Source: Clostridia bacterium
GTDB taxonomy: Bacteria > Bacillota > Clostridia > UMGS1883
NCBI GenBank assembly: GCA_030527235.1
Contig: JAUNBL010000010.1
Span: 1 to 54,961, forward strand
DNA: 54,961 nt
Reading direction: 5' to 3'
Below, one piece after another: positions 25,748 to 33,560 of this stretch. The notes below the pieces were generated by a model that was not told the DNA's origin, made no database searches, and saw nothing but the letters and a program-made list of their open reading frames with translations. Both the position numbers and the translations under genes were made by a program. Each line of letters begins with the position of its first letter. Within the stretch, counting starts at the first letter, position 1.

Positions 25748-28015
25748 GTGGAAAATATAAATGATTTTATTGAGGTTAAATCCTGCGGGGAAGTTTCTCC
25801 TAAAAAAGGAACAAATGCAAGAATACCATATGAGCATCAGAAAGAAGCTATGAGTTGTCTGGATATAATTAATCAAGAACAATCGTATAGCACGTTGGTT
25901 GTTCTTCCTACAGGAGGAGGAAAAACATATACGGCCTCAATGTGGCTTCTGAAAAATGCTATTGATAAAAAAAAGAAAATATTGTGGATTGCACATCGTC
26001 AAATGCTGTTGGAGCAGGCAGCGGAGTCTTTTCAAAAATTTGCTTATACAGAAGTAATTCCGCATATTTCTTCTTTTTGTTTCCGTATAATTTCAGGTGC
26101 ATCTAATCGTGATTGTACAGGAGATATTCAATCGGGAGATAATCTTTTAATTGTTAGTAAAGATAGTATTGGCAGGAATATTGAACGATTAGATCGTTGG
26201 CTGAAAGGAGAAAATGAGCTTTACCTTATAGTGGACGAAGCTCACCATTCAACAGCAAAAACATATCGAAGGATTATTGATTATCTTAAGGCAAGGATTA
26301 CTAATTTAAAAATTATAGGATTAACAGCAACTCCTTTTCGCACAGCAGAAAATGAACAGGGACTGTTAGCTCATATATACAACGATGGTGTCAAAGATGG
26401 TCAAGCTGTGCATGGAAATGTTGGTATTACATATCAAATTGGTTTAAAAGAGTTAATCAATCGGCAAATACTTGCGAAACCGATTTTTGAAAGCTTTTAT
26501 ACGGATGAGCAGTATGGAGACACGCTGGGGGTGGATGCATGGGAAAGTATTCAGCATTTGGATATTTTGCCGGACGAGGTTGCCCATCAAATGGCAGACA
26601 GTGCCGCAAGAAATAAATTGATTGTAGAAACATACAGAAACAAGCAGGAGGAATATGGGCAAACCATATTATTTGCTGTTAACGTAGTTCATGCAGTTCA
26701 GCTGACGGCACTGTTTAAAAAGGCAGGTGTCGCAGCTGATTTTATTGTTTCATCAATAAAGGATTCTATTACCGGAGTAACAATTAGTCGTGAAGATAAT
26801 AATCGAAAGCTAAAGGAATATTGTGACGGAAAGCTGCAGGTATTAATTAATGTTAATATTTTAACGGAGGGTGTCGATTTGCCCAAGACAAAAACGGTTT
26901 TTCTTGCCAGACCTACGGTATCAGCTATTCTAATGACCCAAATGGTAGGACGAGCATTGAGAGGAACAGCGGCGGGTGGAACTTCAAGTGCATATATTGT
27001 TTCATTTATTGATCATTGGAATGAAAGTATTGCATGGATTAATCCGGAAAGCCTATTTGAGGGAAATAACGATTTTCGTGATAATGAAGCTGAGAGAATA
27101 AAGCATGAACTTCGTTTGATTGCTATTTCCAAAATAGAAGAATTTGCTTCTATACTGGATGATTCTATTGATACATCAGACTTGGAGAAAGTACCTTTTG
27201 AACAGAGAATTCCTATTGGAATGTATGCATTTTCATATTTAGAGGAAAATGGAATGGATCGTGCTTATCAGGTTATGGTTTATAATAGCACTCAAGATGC
27301 ATATAATCAGCTTATGCAATCACTTCCTGCATTGTTCAGAAGTTTTGATGCAACAGAGGAATATTTATCAGAAGAACAACTTGATGAAATGGAAAGACAA
27401 TGCAGGAATTCGTTTTTCTGTGGAGAGTTGGTGCCGCCTTATGAATCGAGAGATGTCTTAAATGTTTTGAAATACTATGCACAGTATGAAACAATTCCGC
27501 AGTTTTATACTTTTGATGAGATTGATAGGAACAAGTTGGATGTTGCTGTAATAGCAAAACAAATATGGGATGAGGATATGGGGCAGCGTAAAAAAGCAGA
27601 GTACATTGACTCTATCTGGGATTCCGGTGATGATAATATGCTTAGGTTGTTTTTTGGAAGAAAACTGTATTTTCTTCGTCAACTTGATATTGAGCTAATG
27701 AAAATATCACATTCTTCTGATCTTTGCGAGGATGAAAACAATGTAAAGTACGGAACCAAGGCATTGGAGGATTTACCACTGTATGAGATAGGGAAAATAA
27801 ATCCTATGTTGGAAAAGCAACTAAGAGATCAGGTCTTTGAAAATGCCAGGAATGAAAATGGAGAATACAAGTGTGCTTGTTGTGGAAAGACGGATAGATC
27901 ACGTGTTTATTTTCAAGTAGACCACATTGTGCCTATGAATCGTGGCGGAAAAAGTGTTGTGGAGAATTTGCAAATCTTATGCCGTCAGTGTAATGGGATG
28001 AAAGGAGATCACTGA
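25748..28015 (+). CDS. DEAH-box SF2 helicase fused to a C-terminal HNH nuclease (candidate defence effector)
   Basis: The product is 755 residues. GTG at 25748 is chosen because GGGAGGT (25734-25740) is 7 nt upstream. Helicase lobe 1: motif Q region IPYEHQKEAM, Walker A LPTGGGKT (53-60), DEAH (163-166) and TATPF (193-197). Lobe 2: ILTEGVDLP (371-379) and QMVGRALRG (398-406), the order seen in type I/III restriction subunits. A helical middle region (about 450-700) resembles nothing I can name. The C-terminal HNH has CACC (709-712), DH (725-726) and CRQC (745-748), so it should cut nucleic acid. No methylase is adjacent. The gene is AT-rich and coupled to the next by a TGATG overlap. Domain calls firm; anti-phage role inferred. 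Confidence 0.9.
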   Translation: MENINDFIEVKSCGEVSPKKGTNARIPYEHQKEAMSCLDIINQEQSYSTLVVLPTGGGKTYTASMWLLKNAIDKKKKILWIAHRQMLLEQAAESFQKFAYTEVIPHISSFCFRIISGASNRDCTGDIQSGDNLLIVSKDSIGRNIERLDRWLKGENELYLIVDEAHHSTAKTYRRIIDYLKARITNLKIIGLTATPFRTAENEQGLLAHIYNDGVKDGQAVHGNVGITYQIGLKELINRQILAKPIFESFYTDEQYGDTLGVDAWESIQHLDILPDEVAHQMADSAARNKLIVETYRNKQEEYGQTILFAVNVVHAVQLTALFKKAGVAADFIVSSIKDSITGVTISREDNNRKLKEYCDGKLQVLINVNILTEGVDLPKTKTVFLARPTVSAILMTQMVGRALRGTAAGGTSSAYIVSFIDHWNESIAWINPESLFEGNNDFRDNEAERIKHELRLIAISKIEEFASILDDSIDTSDLEKVPFEQRIPIGMYAFSYLEENGMDRAYQVMVYNSTQDAYNQLMQSLPALFRSFDATEEYLSEEQLDEMERQCRNSFFCGELVPPYESRDVLNVLKYYAQYETIPQFYTFDEIDRNKLDVAVIAKQIWDEDMGQRKKAEYIDSIWDSGDDNMLRLFFGRKLYFLRQLDIELMKISHSSDLCEDENNVKYGTKALEDLPLYEIGKINPMLEKQLRDQVFENARNENGEYKCACCGKTDRSRVYFQVDHIVPMNRGGKSVVENLQILCRQCNGMKGDH

Positions 28016-28548
28016 TGAGGGCATTCTTGTATTCAGCTCTTGATCTCGCCGCAATTATTAGTTGTATGGAACTTGGTTGTAAAGAGGAAAATCATATGAT
28101 AGATTTAATATGGGAAGGCGAGAAATATTTCCTTGCTGACCTGTATCGTACTGACAAACGCAAATTCATATTGGATATTCAATATTGGATGCATTATTTT
28201 TATGAGAAGCCGATTCTTGATAAGGAATTTCCTGCTATAGAAAAAGACTTTGAATATGGAAACCACATATTAAATGTGGATCAGTATTTAAGCGATTATA
28301 CTAATGTGGATTTGTTTTTTAAAGGAGTGCGAATCCGTATTTTATATGGGAAAGGAAATGACTACGTAAGAATCAAACTACGCACCTTACTTACTGAATA
28401 TGGATATCGGCGACGCTCCAAGCTGCTGATTCAACATATTAAGAGTTGTATGCTTTTTTATAATTTGGAAGCAACATTGCGTGGTGGTAATGCTTGTGAT
28501 ATTGAATCTTGTAATTTAGACAAAATGCTGATTTTTCGTATTGTTTAA
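28015..28548 (+). CDS. Unrecognised 177-residue partner of the helicase-HNH protein
   Basis: The ATG at 28015 shares one base with the helicase stop (TGATG) and has AAAGGAG inside the end of the helicase gene, so the two are translated together. The product has no signal peptide or membrane helix and is rich in aromatic and basic residues (IQYWMHYFYEKP, YGYRRRSKLLIQHIK), compatible with nucleic-acid or protein binding. I recognise no family; it does not look like HamA, a methylase or a known nuclease. Obligate coupling implies joint function. It is AT-rich like its partner. Confidence 0.8.
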   Translation: MRAFLYSALDLAAIISCMELGCKEENHMIDLIWEGEKYFLADLYRTDKRKFILDIQYWMHYFYEKPILDKEFPAIEKDFEYGNHILNVDQYLSDYTNVDLFFKGVRIRILYGKGNDYVRIKLRTLLTEYGYRRRSKLLIQHIKSCMLFYNLEATLRGGNACDIESCNLDKMLIFRIV

Positions 28549-28638
28549 ATCTTATTTGATATTTGCAGAATTTTTTCATGAGCTCGTATATTTGCGAATT
28601 CAATTTTGAAATAAAATTGAAGTGTAGCCCTTTGCATT

Positions 28639-28773
28639 TTAATTGTCCCCATGTTCATATTCAGCAATCAATTTATTCAATGTTGGTCTGCTTATGGATA
28701 ATTCTATCGCAAGTGCTGATTTTGAAACTTCTCTTGATAAATAGCGGTTGTAATGTTCCGCAAATGTTAAGCA
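28639..28773 (-). pseudogene. Resolvase/recombinase-type HTH C-terminal remnant
   Basis: On the minus strand about 43 codons are intact, ending with TAA at 28641-28639. They read SREVSKSALAIELSISRPTL followed by NKLIAEYEHGDN, a classic C-terminal HTH of serine resolvases or related regulators. The reading frame continues into the 53-bp repeat and palindrome but has no start or catalytic part. It is a truncated mobile-element gene. A weak hairpin (28599-28607/28613-28621) lies beyond its end. Confidence 0.6.
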
Positions 28774-28814
28774 AATAAAAATTTTGTTAATAATGACGGC
28801 GGACTTCGCCTTGT
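28762..28814 (+). repeat. 53-bp direct repeat, copy 1
   Basis: This 53-bp sequence recurs at 33199-33251 in the same orientation with 50 of 53 positions identical. The two copies flank the 1380-residue secreted protein gene. Copy 1 ends exactly where the 28-bp palindrome begins (4 bp shared) and overlaps the end of the HTH remnant. Confidence 0.85.
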
Positions 28815-28868
28815 CAAGATTGGGTAGTATTTTTTCATTTATGAAAAAATACTACCCAATCTTGACAA
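28811..28868. repeat. Perfect 28-bp inverted repeat (2-nt loop)
   Basis: The arm 28811-28838 is perfectly complementary to 28841-28868, with only TT between. The arms carry TTGTCAAGATTGGG and a T6 tract. It could be two terminal repeats of an insertion sequence left head-to-head, a minimal MITE, or a strong bidirectional hairpin. No transposase gene is attached. Confidence 0.9.
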
Positions 28869-28920
28869 CACTATCGAGTTGGAAAAGAAAATCATCAGCG
28901 GCGAAATAAAGGTTAAATAA
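28869..28920 (+). pseudogene. C-terminal stub of a BMP-family lipoprotein gene
   Basis: Directly after the palindrome a frame encodes TIELEKKIISGEIKVK and stops at 28918-28920. KIISGEIKV is a typical extreme C-terminus of BMP/nucleoside-binding ABC lipoproteins. Only this stub remains, which suggests that an insertion or deletion removed the rest at the palindrome edge. Confidence 0.45.
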
Positions 28921-28940
28921 TAGCAAAGTTAAAGAATTTA

Positions 28941-28979
28941 ATGGGACGGTTCTGTTTTCAGAACCGTCCCATAGTTTTT
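28941..28979. terminator. Terminator shared by the stub (+) and the secreted propeller gene (-)
   Basis: A 14-bp perfect stem, ATGGGACGGTTCTG (28941-28954) with CAGAACCGTCCCAT (28959-28972), has a TTTT loop and is followed by AGTTTTT on the plus strand. It starts 8 nt beyond the stop of the minus-strand gene, so it probably ends that transcript too. Confidence 0.8.
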
Positions 28980-28986
28980 GAAAAAA

Positions 28987-31900
28987 TTACAACCCTATTT
29001 TTGTTTTTTCCACAATCGGTTTGAGCGGTGCTGTTGTTTCCCAAACTGTGAGATACAGCTCATTTTCACCTACGTCGCCAACCTCTATGTCAAGATTTGC
29101 ACCTGCTCCTCCTTCAACGAAAAGCTGATTTGATACCACTTTTTCAAGGCAGTTGCCGTTAAAGACGAGCGCTGCGCAGAGGAACGTTGCATCCTCAGAC
29201 GCTGTGTTGTTCACGCTCGCGGTCAAATGACCATCGCTGTATACGGCGTTATAAACAACCTTTTTTACGCCGAGCGCTGCTATTTCTTCTTGGTTCAAAG
29301 CGATGGAATAAAGCTTGAAATTATCGATATAGCCCTTTAAATCGGGGTTGTCCTCTGCCGTGTAATCATAATATGCATCCCACCACTGTGTACGACCTAT
29401 ATAGTTACGCGTGTTTTCGCCTATAAGATCTATTGCTTCGTTTTCGATGTTTTTGCTCGATGCTGCCAGAACACCGTCAATATACACGCTCGTAACACGC
29501 GTCAGCGCATCGTAGGTGAAGGCAAGATCGTACCATGTGTTTGCAACAAGCGTTCTATCCGAAACGTTTACATACGATGTTGTTCCGGCGTTATATTTTA
29601 TGCCTGCCGAAAGAGGAGTAACTCTGCCGAAAATGCTGTTGTTGCCGCCGGCGCCAAAATCGTAAAGTCTGTAGCCCTGCGTTGCATCCGCGAGCTTCAC
29701 TCTGCCGAAAAATGTGTAGCTGCGAAGGTCTTTTGTCAGCAGGTCGGGCGCTAAAAGATAGCTGTTTGCTTCCGACACACGCCGCCCGGTCATTGTGTTT
29801 TGGCTAAGGTCAAGCGCACCGTTTATCAAAGCGCCGCTCGTGCCCATCAGACGAGCATCGTTGCCGTTGCCCGATTTATCGCGGATGAAACGCTGAGCGC
29901 CGTCCTCGTATAAATCAGCTTCGTCAAATTCGTAGGAAAGCACTAAATTGCGTCCTATATCTCCGCGCTCAAGCACCGTAACCGTATAATCGTGCGATTT
30001 GCTCTGCGTACCGATGGTTATTGTTGCTGTAACCGTGGTAGTTTTCGGCTCATCGGTTGGTCGTATTATCACGCCTTCGTCAGTCACAACCGATGTATCC
30101 GCTGATTTCCACGTCACGCTTCCGGAATTATACGACTTTGAAACAAACGCCAAATCGCGTATCACCGCGCTTGTGTCGCCAAGGTCGATAGATTCCAAAT
30201 CATCTGTAAAGTCAAAACCCGTAAGGTTGGATGCCGTCATTATGCAAGTGGGGAATCCGTAGCGGTTGCCTGTGGGAAGCTTCTCGAGTTTGTTTGACCA
30301 GTAGAAGTAATCGCCGTTCATCCACACCAGATGAAGCGCGTCGTCGCTGCTGCTGCCGCGCACTACATACGGACGGAAGTTGTTCTTTTGCGACTGAGTC
30401 GTCACAGGCGTTTTTGAGGTTATTTCGCCGCTATCGTCGAAAACATACTTGAAAATCTCGTACACGGTGCCGTAAACACCCTCTGTGGGAACCGAGGCAT
30501 ACACTGTATTTATATCGTTGTGGTCTATGCAAAGACCTCCGCTGTAAGACTTTTCGTTTCCCGAAGTGTTTTGGTGGAACCACTTGCCGCCGTTGTCTAT
30601 GTATGTGCATTGCCATTCGCTGCCCGTCCAGCGCGCACGATAATACAAATGTGTAAGTGAATCGGCGCTTATGCCAACATAAAGTATAACGGGGTTACCG
30701 TTTTCATCCGCCGCCGTTTCCCAGTTCCAGTTACGTATGGCATCCGTGCGAGTAACAAGCGGATGTGTTTCCTCTACGTTTGTAATCTTATAGGGCGCCG
30801 TATTGATGTCTGCAAGAGTATTGCCGCAAACGTCAGTCAAAGTAAGCGTGGTTACGTCAATATACGAGAAATAGAGCGAATTTGTTTCAACGTTGTCGGG
30901 ATGTGTGTACGAATACGACATATATATCTTGCTTATGCCATCGGAATCGTATTTTGTATAGGGCCTTTTCTCTGTATCCTCCGCGTTATCTGCAGCATCG
31001 ACTATCTGCTTGGGTGTTATTTCAAATGTAACGTCATCGTTGGCATCGGGCAGAGTCAGACGCGCCACTGTCGGATGCCAATTCACGCCGCGCCAGAGTA
31101 AAAAGAAGCTTTCAGGCGCGGAGGACATATAGAACGGCGTTGGATACGTTGCGTTCGAGTAGTCTGTTATGTCGATAATTTTTTCCTCGCCCCACTGCGT
31201 TATATCGTCGGGGTTTGCGGAAACTTTATAGTATATGCGCGCCTCGTTTGAATGCATGGAGTAGAAAATCATAATGCGGTTGTCGGGCAGCACCAAAAAC
31301 GTTGGATTATCGTGGTCGTCCGTTTCAAAGCCTGTGCGTACATATACCTGCTTATATGTATTATTAATGTTATCGTACTGTATTGCCTTTATATTGCCGT
31401 AAACGTCGATATAGCCGACATACGTTTTGTCGCTTCCGCTCTGCTCGTTCTTATGGCGCAGCGCACGCGGGTCGGCGCACCAATTCCATGCGCCTTCTAC
31501 CGCCAAAACCGAGGTCTGCACCTCTTTTTGCGACTCTATGTTATAGACAAGCGTTATTTCGTTAACGCCATCCTTAACTGCCGTTATGTGCAGTGTGCTT
31601 TTTGCCGCATCGTAGGTGTAAACCGCGCTGTTTGTTTCTATGATACGTTCGGGCGTTTTTGTGTAGTAATAATCGCCTACCAAAACGCCGTCAATCGTTT
31701 CGCTCGGTTTAATTTCTCCGCCCTCATCGTCAACAAAATTAACCTTAACCTGCGTGGTTTCAAAGTTCGTGTCGGTTGTATACTTTATTTCAAGGGCAAA
31801 GGCGTTTATCGCATCTGTTTCACGCGTTGGGAATGTGTTGGCGCCTGTGTCGCAGCGCACTCGGAAAGAAACATTATCGCCCTGTGTGCGCAAAAATTCC

Positions 31901-33129
31901 GTTACGTCTGCACTAAACCACTGCCCCTGCGTGCCGGATTGCACCACATAGCTTGCAATGCTCTCACCAACCGCTATCGGCGCGTTTGTCCATGTTATTG
32001 TGTCCTCGCTCCACGGTGTATCTTCAATGGCGTAAAAATCGATAATTCTCTCGCCGGTGTTGGTTGCGCTTGTTACATAGCCAACCACGCGTGCTGCCGT
32101 TATATATGCAATCGGAAGCTCGCTCATATCAAAGCGCAAAAACGCATCGCGGCGCGACCATGCCGCACCTAAGCCCTTATCGTTTGAAACTGTGATGGTT
32201 TCCGCGTCCTCGTTTTGCATTATGTCATCGGGCGATTTTTCTTCGATATAGGCATCCTCGCTGACGGTAAGCAGCTTTTTGATTACGCCTTCGGGTACTT
32301 TAATCGGGTCCTCGTAATATGCAATAATTGTGTTTTCCGCATTTTCTTCAACATTGATTTTAAGCGTTGATTTTTCGCGGATAAGTGCGTAGTCGGTTCC
32401 TTGATAGGTGATTGTTTCGGGCAAAGACGGCGTGTATTCGTATTCGCCGGTCAAAATGCCCTGCAGCAAAATGCTTCGTGCAATTTCAATGCCCTGCTCG
32501 TTAACAAATTTTACTGTTACGGGTGCAAGCGTGTCCGCGCTTTCATAGCTAAGCTCCAGCGAGGGTGCGTTTTCCGTTTCCTTTGATGCCATTTTTGTTG
32601 CGCCTGTGTCGCTTGTTATCTTGAAGGAAACACTCTTTTTGTCAAGATTTGCGTTCATGTATTCCGTAATATCAATGGTAATCCAAAAGTTATTTTCTTT
32701 TTCCCTTACTTGCAAATACGTTGTAAACGGCTCTGCCGCTGCGGCAGGCGCGTTATTGAAGGTGATGGTTTTTTCCGACCATTCGCCATCTACGGCGTAA
32801 ATCGAAAGCGTTCTGTCGGCGCTGTTCGCCACGTCGTTAATGTGCAGGCGGATTTTGGCACTTGTAAGCGTTGGCAGCGTGTATGACGAAAGATCAAACT
32901 TAAGATATACGTCACGCTTTGTAACTGCCGGCTTTAAGCCCTTATTGTCAGAGGTAATAATGGTATCGCTGCTGAGTGCTCCGTACGCTGCGTCGGGGTC
33001 GTTTTCCTGAGTAAACGCATCCTCCGCGGCAATAATCGAATTATTTACCGTCGTTGCCGCAAACGTTGGCACAGCGCTCATGCCGAGTGTCATTACTATT
33101 GCCAGAATGATTGCGATGTATTTTTTCAT
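28987..33129 (-). CDS. Giant secreted multidomain protein: DNRLRE x2, MucBP-like x2, BNR_4 propeller, Ig-like, LamG
   Basis: The product is 1380 residues with a clear signal peptide (MKKYIAIILAIVMTLGMSA, cleavage near AAT). Order: DNRLRE/CBM96-like (about 28-195), MucBP-like (about 205-270), second DNRLRE-like (about 280-455), second MucBP-like (about 460-530), BNR_4-type beta-propeller (about 540-960; WNWCADPRALRH, DDHDNPTFLVLPDNRIMIFY), a bacterial Ig-like unit (about 1000-1075), a LamG/concanavalin-like domain (about 1085-1310) and a C-terminal beta module ending VWETTAPLKP. BNR_4 propellers occur in polysaccharide lyases of the ulvan/rhamnogalacturonan type, so binding or cleavage of an acidic glycan is likely but unproven. 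AAGGGGG precedes the ATG at 33129. Confidence 0.85.
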   Translation of the reverse strand: MKKYIAIILAIVMTLGMSAVPTFAATTVNNSIIAAEDAFTQENDPDAAYGALSSDTIITSDNKGLKPAVTKRDVYLKFDLSSYTLPTLTSAKIRLHINDVANSADRTLSIYAVDGEWSEKTITFNNAPAAAAEPFTTYLQVREKENNFWITIDITEYMNANLDKKSVSFKITSDTGATKMASKETENAPSLELSYESADTLAPVTVKFVNEQGIEIARSILLQGILTGEYEYTPSLPETITYQGTDYALIREKSTLKINVEENAENTIIAYYEDPIKVPEGVIKKLLTVSEDAYIEEKSPDDIMQNEDAETITVSNDKGLGAAWSRRDAFLRFDMSELPIAYITAARVVGYVTSATNTGERIIDFYAIEDTPWSEDTITWTNAPIAVGESIASYVVQSGTQGQWFSADVTEFLRTQGDNVSFRVRCDTGANTFPTRETDAINAFALEIKYTTDTNFETTQVKVNFVDDEGGEIKPSETIDGVLVGDYYYTKTPERIIETNSAVYTYDAAKSTLHITAVKDGVNEITLVYNIESQKEVQTSVLAVEGAWNWCADPRALRHKNEQSGSDKTYVGYIDVYGNIKAIQYDNINNTYKQVYVRTGFETDDHDNPTFLVLPDNRIMIFYSMHSNEARIYYKVSANPDDITQWGEEKIIDITDYSNATYPTPFYMSSAPESFFLLWRGVNWHPTVARLTLPDANDDVTFEITPKQIVDAADNAEDTEKRPYTKYDSDGISKIYMSYSYTHPDNVETNSLYFSYIDVTTLTLTDVCGNTLADINTAPYKITNVEETHPLVTRTDAIRNWNWETAADENGNPVILYVGISADSLTHLYYRARWTGSEWQCTYIDNGGKWFHQNTSGNEKSYSGGLCIDHNDINTVYASVPTEGVYGTVYEIFKYVFDDSGEITSKTPVTTQSQKNNFRPYVVRGSSSDDALHLVWMNGDYFYWSNKLEKLPTGNRYGFPTCIMTASNLTGFDFTDDLESIDLGDTSAVIRDLAFVSKSYNSGSVTWKSADTSVVTDEGVIIRPTDEPKTTTVTATITIGTQSKSHDYTVTVLERGDIGRNLVLSYEFDEADLYEDGAQRFIRDKSGNGNDARLMGTSGALINGALDLSQNTMTGRRVSEANSYLLAPDLLTKDLRSYTFFGRVKLADATQGYRLYDFGAGGNNSIFGRVTPLSAGIKYNAGTTSYVNVSDRTLVANTWYDLAFTYDALTRVTSVYIDGVLAASSKNIENEAIDLIGENTRNYIGRTQWWDAYYDYTAEDNPDLKGYIDNFKLYSIALNQEEIAALGVKKVVYNAVYSDGHLTASVNNTASEDATFLCAALVFNGNCLEKVVSNQLFVEGGAGANLDIEVGDVGENELYLTVWETTAPLKPIVEKTKIGL

Positions 33130-33157
33130 AAACTAAATCCCCCTTCTTTATAATATA

Positions 33158-33185
33158 AGTATATTATAAAGGGGGGGGATGTCAA
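33158..33185 (-). promoter_or_regulatory. Promoter of the secreted propeller gene
   Basis: On the minus strand TTGACA (33185-33180) and TATACT (33163-33158) have a 16-bp spacer containing a C8 run. The -35 box lies inside a 15-bp sequence that is duplicated at 33268-33282. Confidence 0.65.
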
Positions 33186-33282
33186 CACTTTTATGACAAA
33201 ATGTTAAGCAAATAAAAATTTTGTTAATATTAACGGCAGACTTCGCCTTGTTTTCTTCCTCAAGCGCGGGATGTCAACACTT
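33176..33282. repeat. 15-bp direct repeats bracketing repeat copy 2
   Basis: GGGATGTCAACACTT occurs at 33176-33190 and again at 33268-33282. The 77 bp between them contain the second copy of the 53-bp repeat, as if a short element had inserted and duplicated its target. Both copies contain a TTGACA on the minus strand, but only the first has a matching -10 box. Confidence 0.7.
33199..33251 (+). repeat. 53-bp direct repeat, copy 2
   Basis: This copy matches 28762-28814 at 50 of 53 positions, in the same orientation and 4.4 kb away. The match ends abruptly on both sides. Shared features include the AT-rich GCAAATAAAAATTTTG core and a GACTTCGCCTTGT end. Confidence 0.85.
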
Positions 33283-33332
33283 CACAATTCGCAAAAAATT
33301 CTTTGCTTGGAGAGCAAAAGAAGCGCCGCATC

Positions 33333-33361
33333 TTGAAAAATGAGCAAATCTGTGTTATAAT
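33333..33361 (+). promoter_or_regulatory. Promoter of the CPBP protease pseudogene
   Basis: TTGAAA (33333-33338) and TATAAT (33356-33361) have a 17-bp spacer. A leader of about 190 nt follows before the ATG at 33561; it contains no recognisable riboswitch. The rest of the 33130-33560 gap is accounted for by the repeats and the opposing promoter. Confidence 0.65.
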
Positions 33362-33560
33362 GCATTATACGGGTTGCAAAGCAATGACTTTAGCTTACGC
33401 CACTTTACGCCACAGGACACATCCCGATTGTAGAGATGAATAGAAAACCGTAGGGCGCGGGGTAAAACAGCACGGAAAGAAGTAGTGTTTACTGAAAGAC
33501 GGGTTTTCCCGTTTTGAAAATCATAGTAAAGGCAAGACGCGCTTTGTGGAGGGAAATAGT

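Noticed and set aside
25748..28548. Hachiman (HamA-HamB) identity for the helicase cassette
   Set aside because: The helicase carries a C-terminal HNH and the partner follows it and does not resemble HamA, so I did not use that name.
31252..32172. 306-codon plus-strand frame opposite the propeller gene
   Set aside because: It is an antisense shadow with Cys- and Arg-rich low-quality sequence and no ribosome site; the minus-strand domains are clear.
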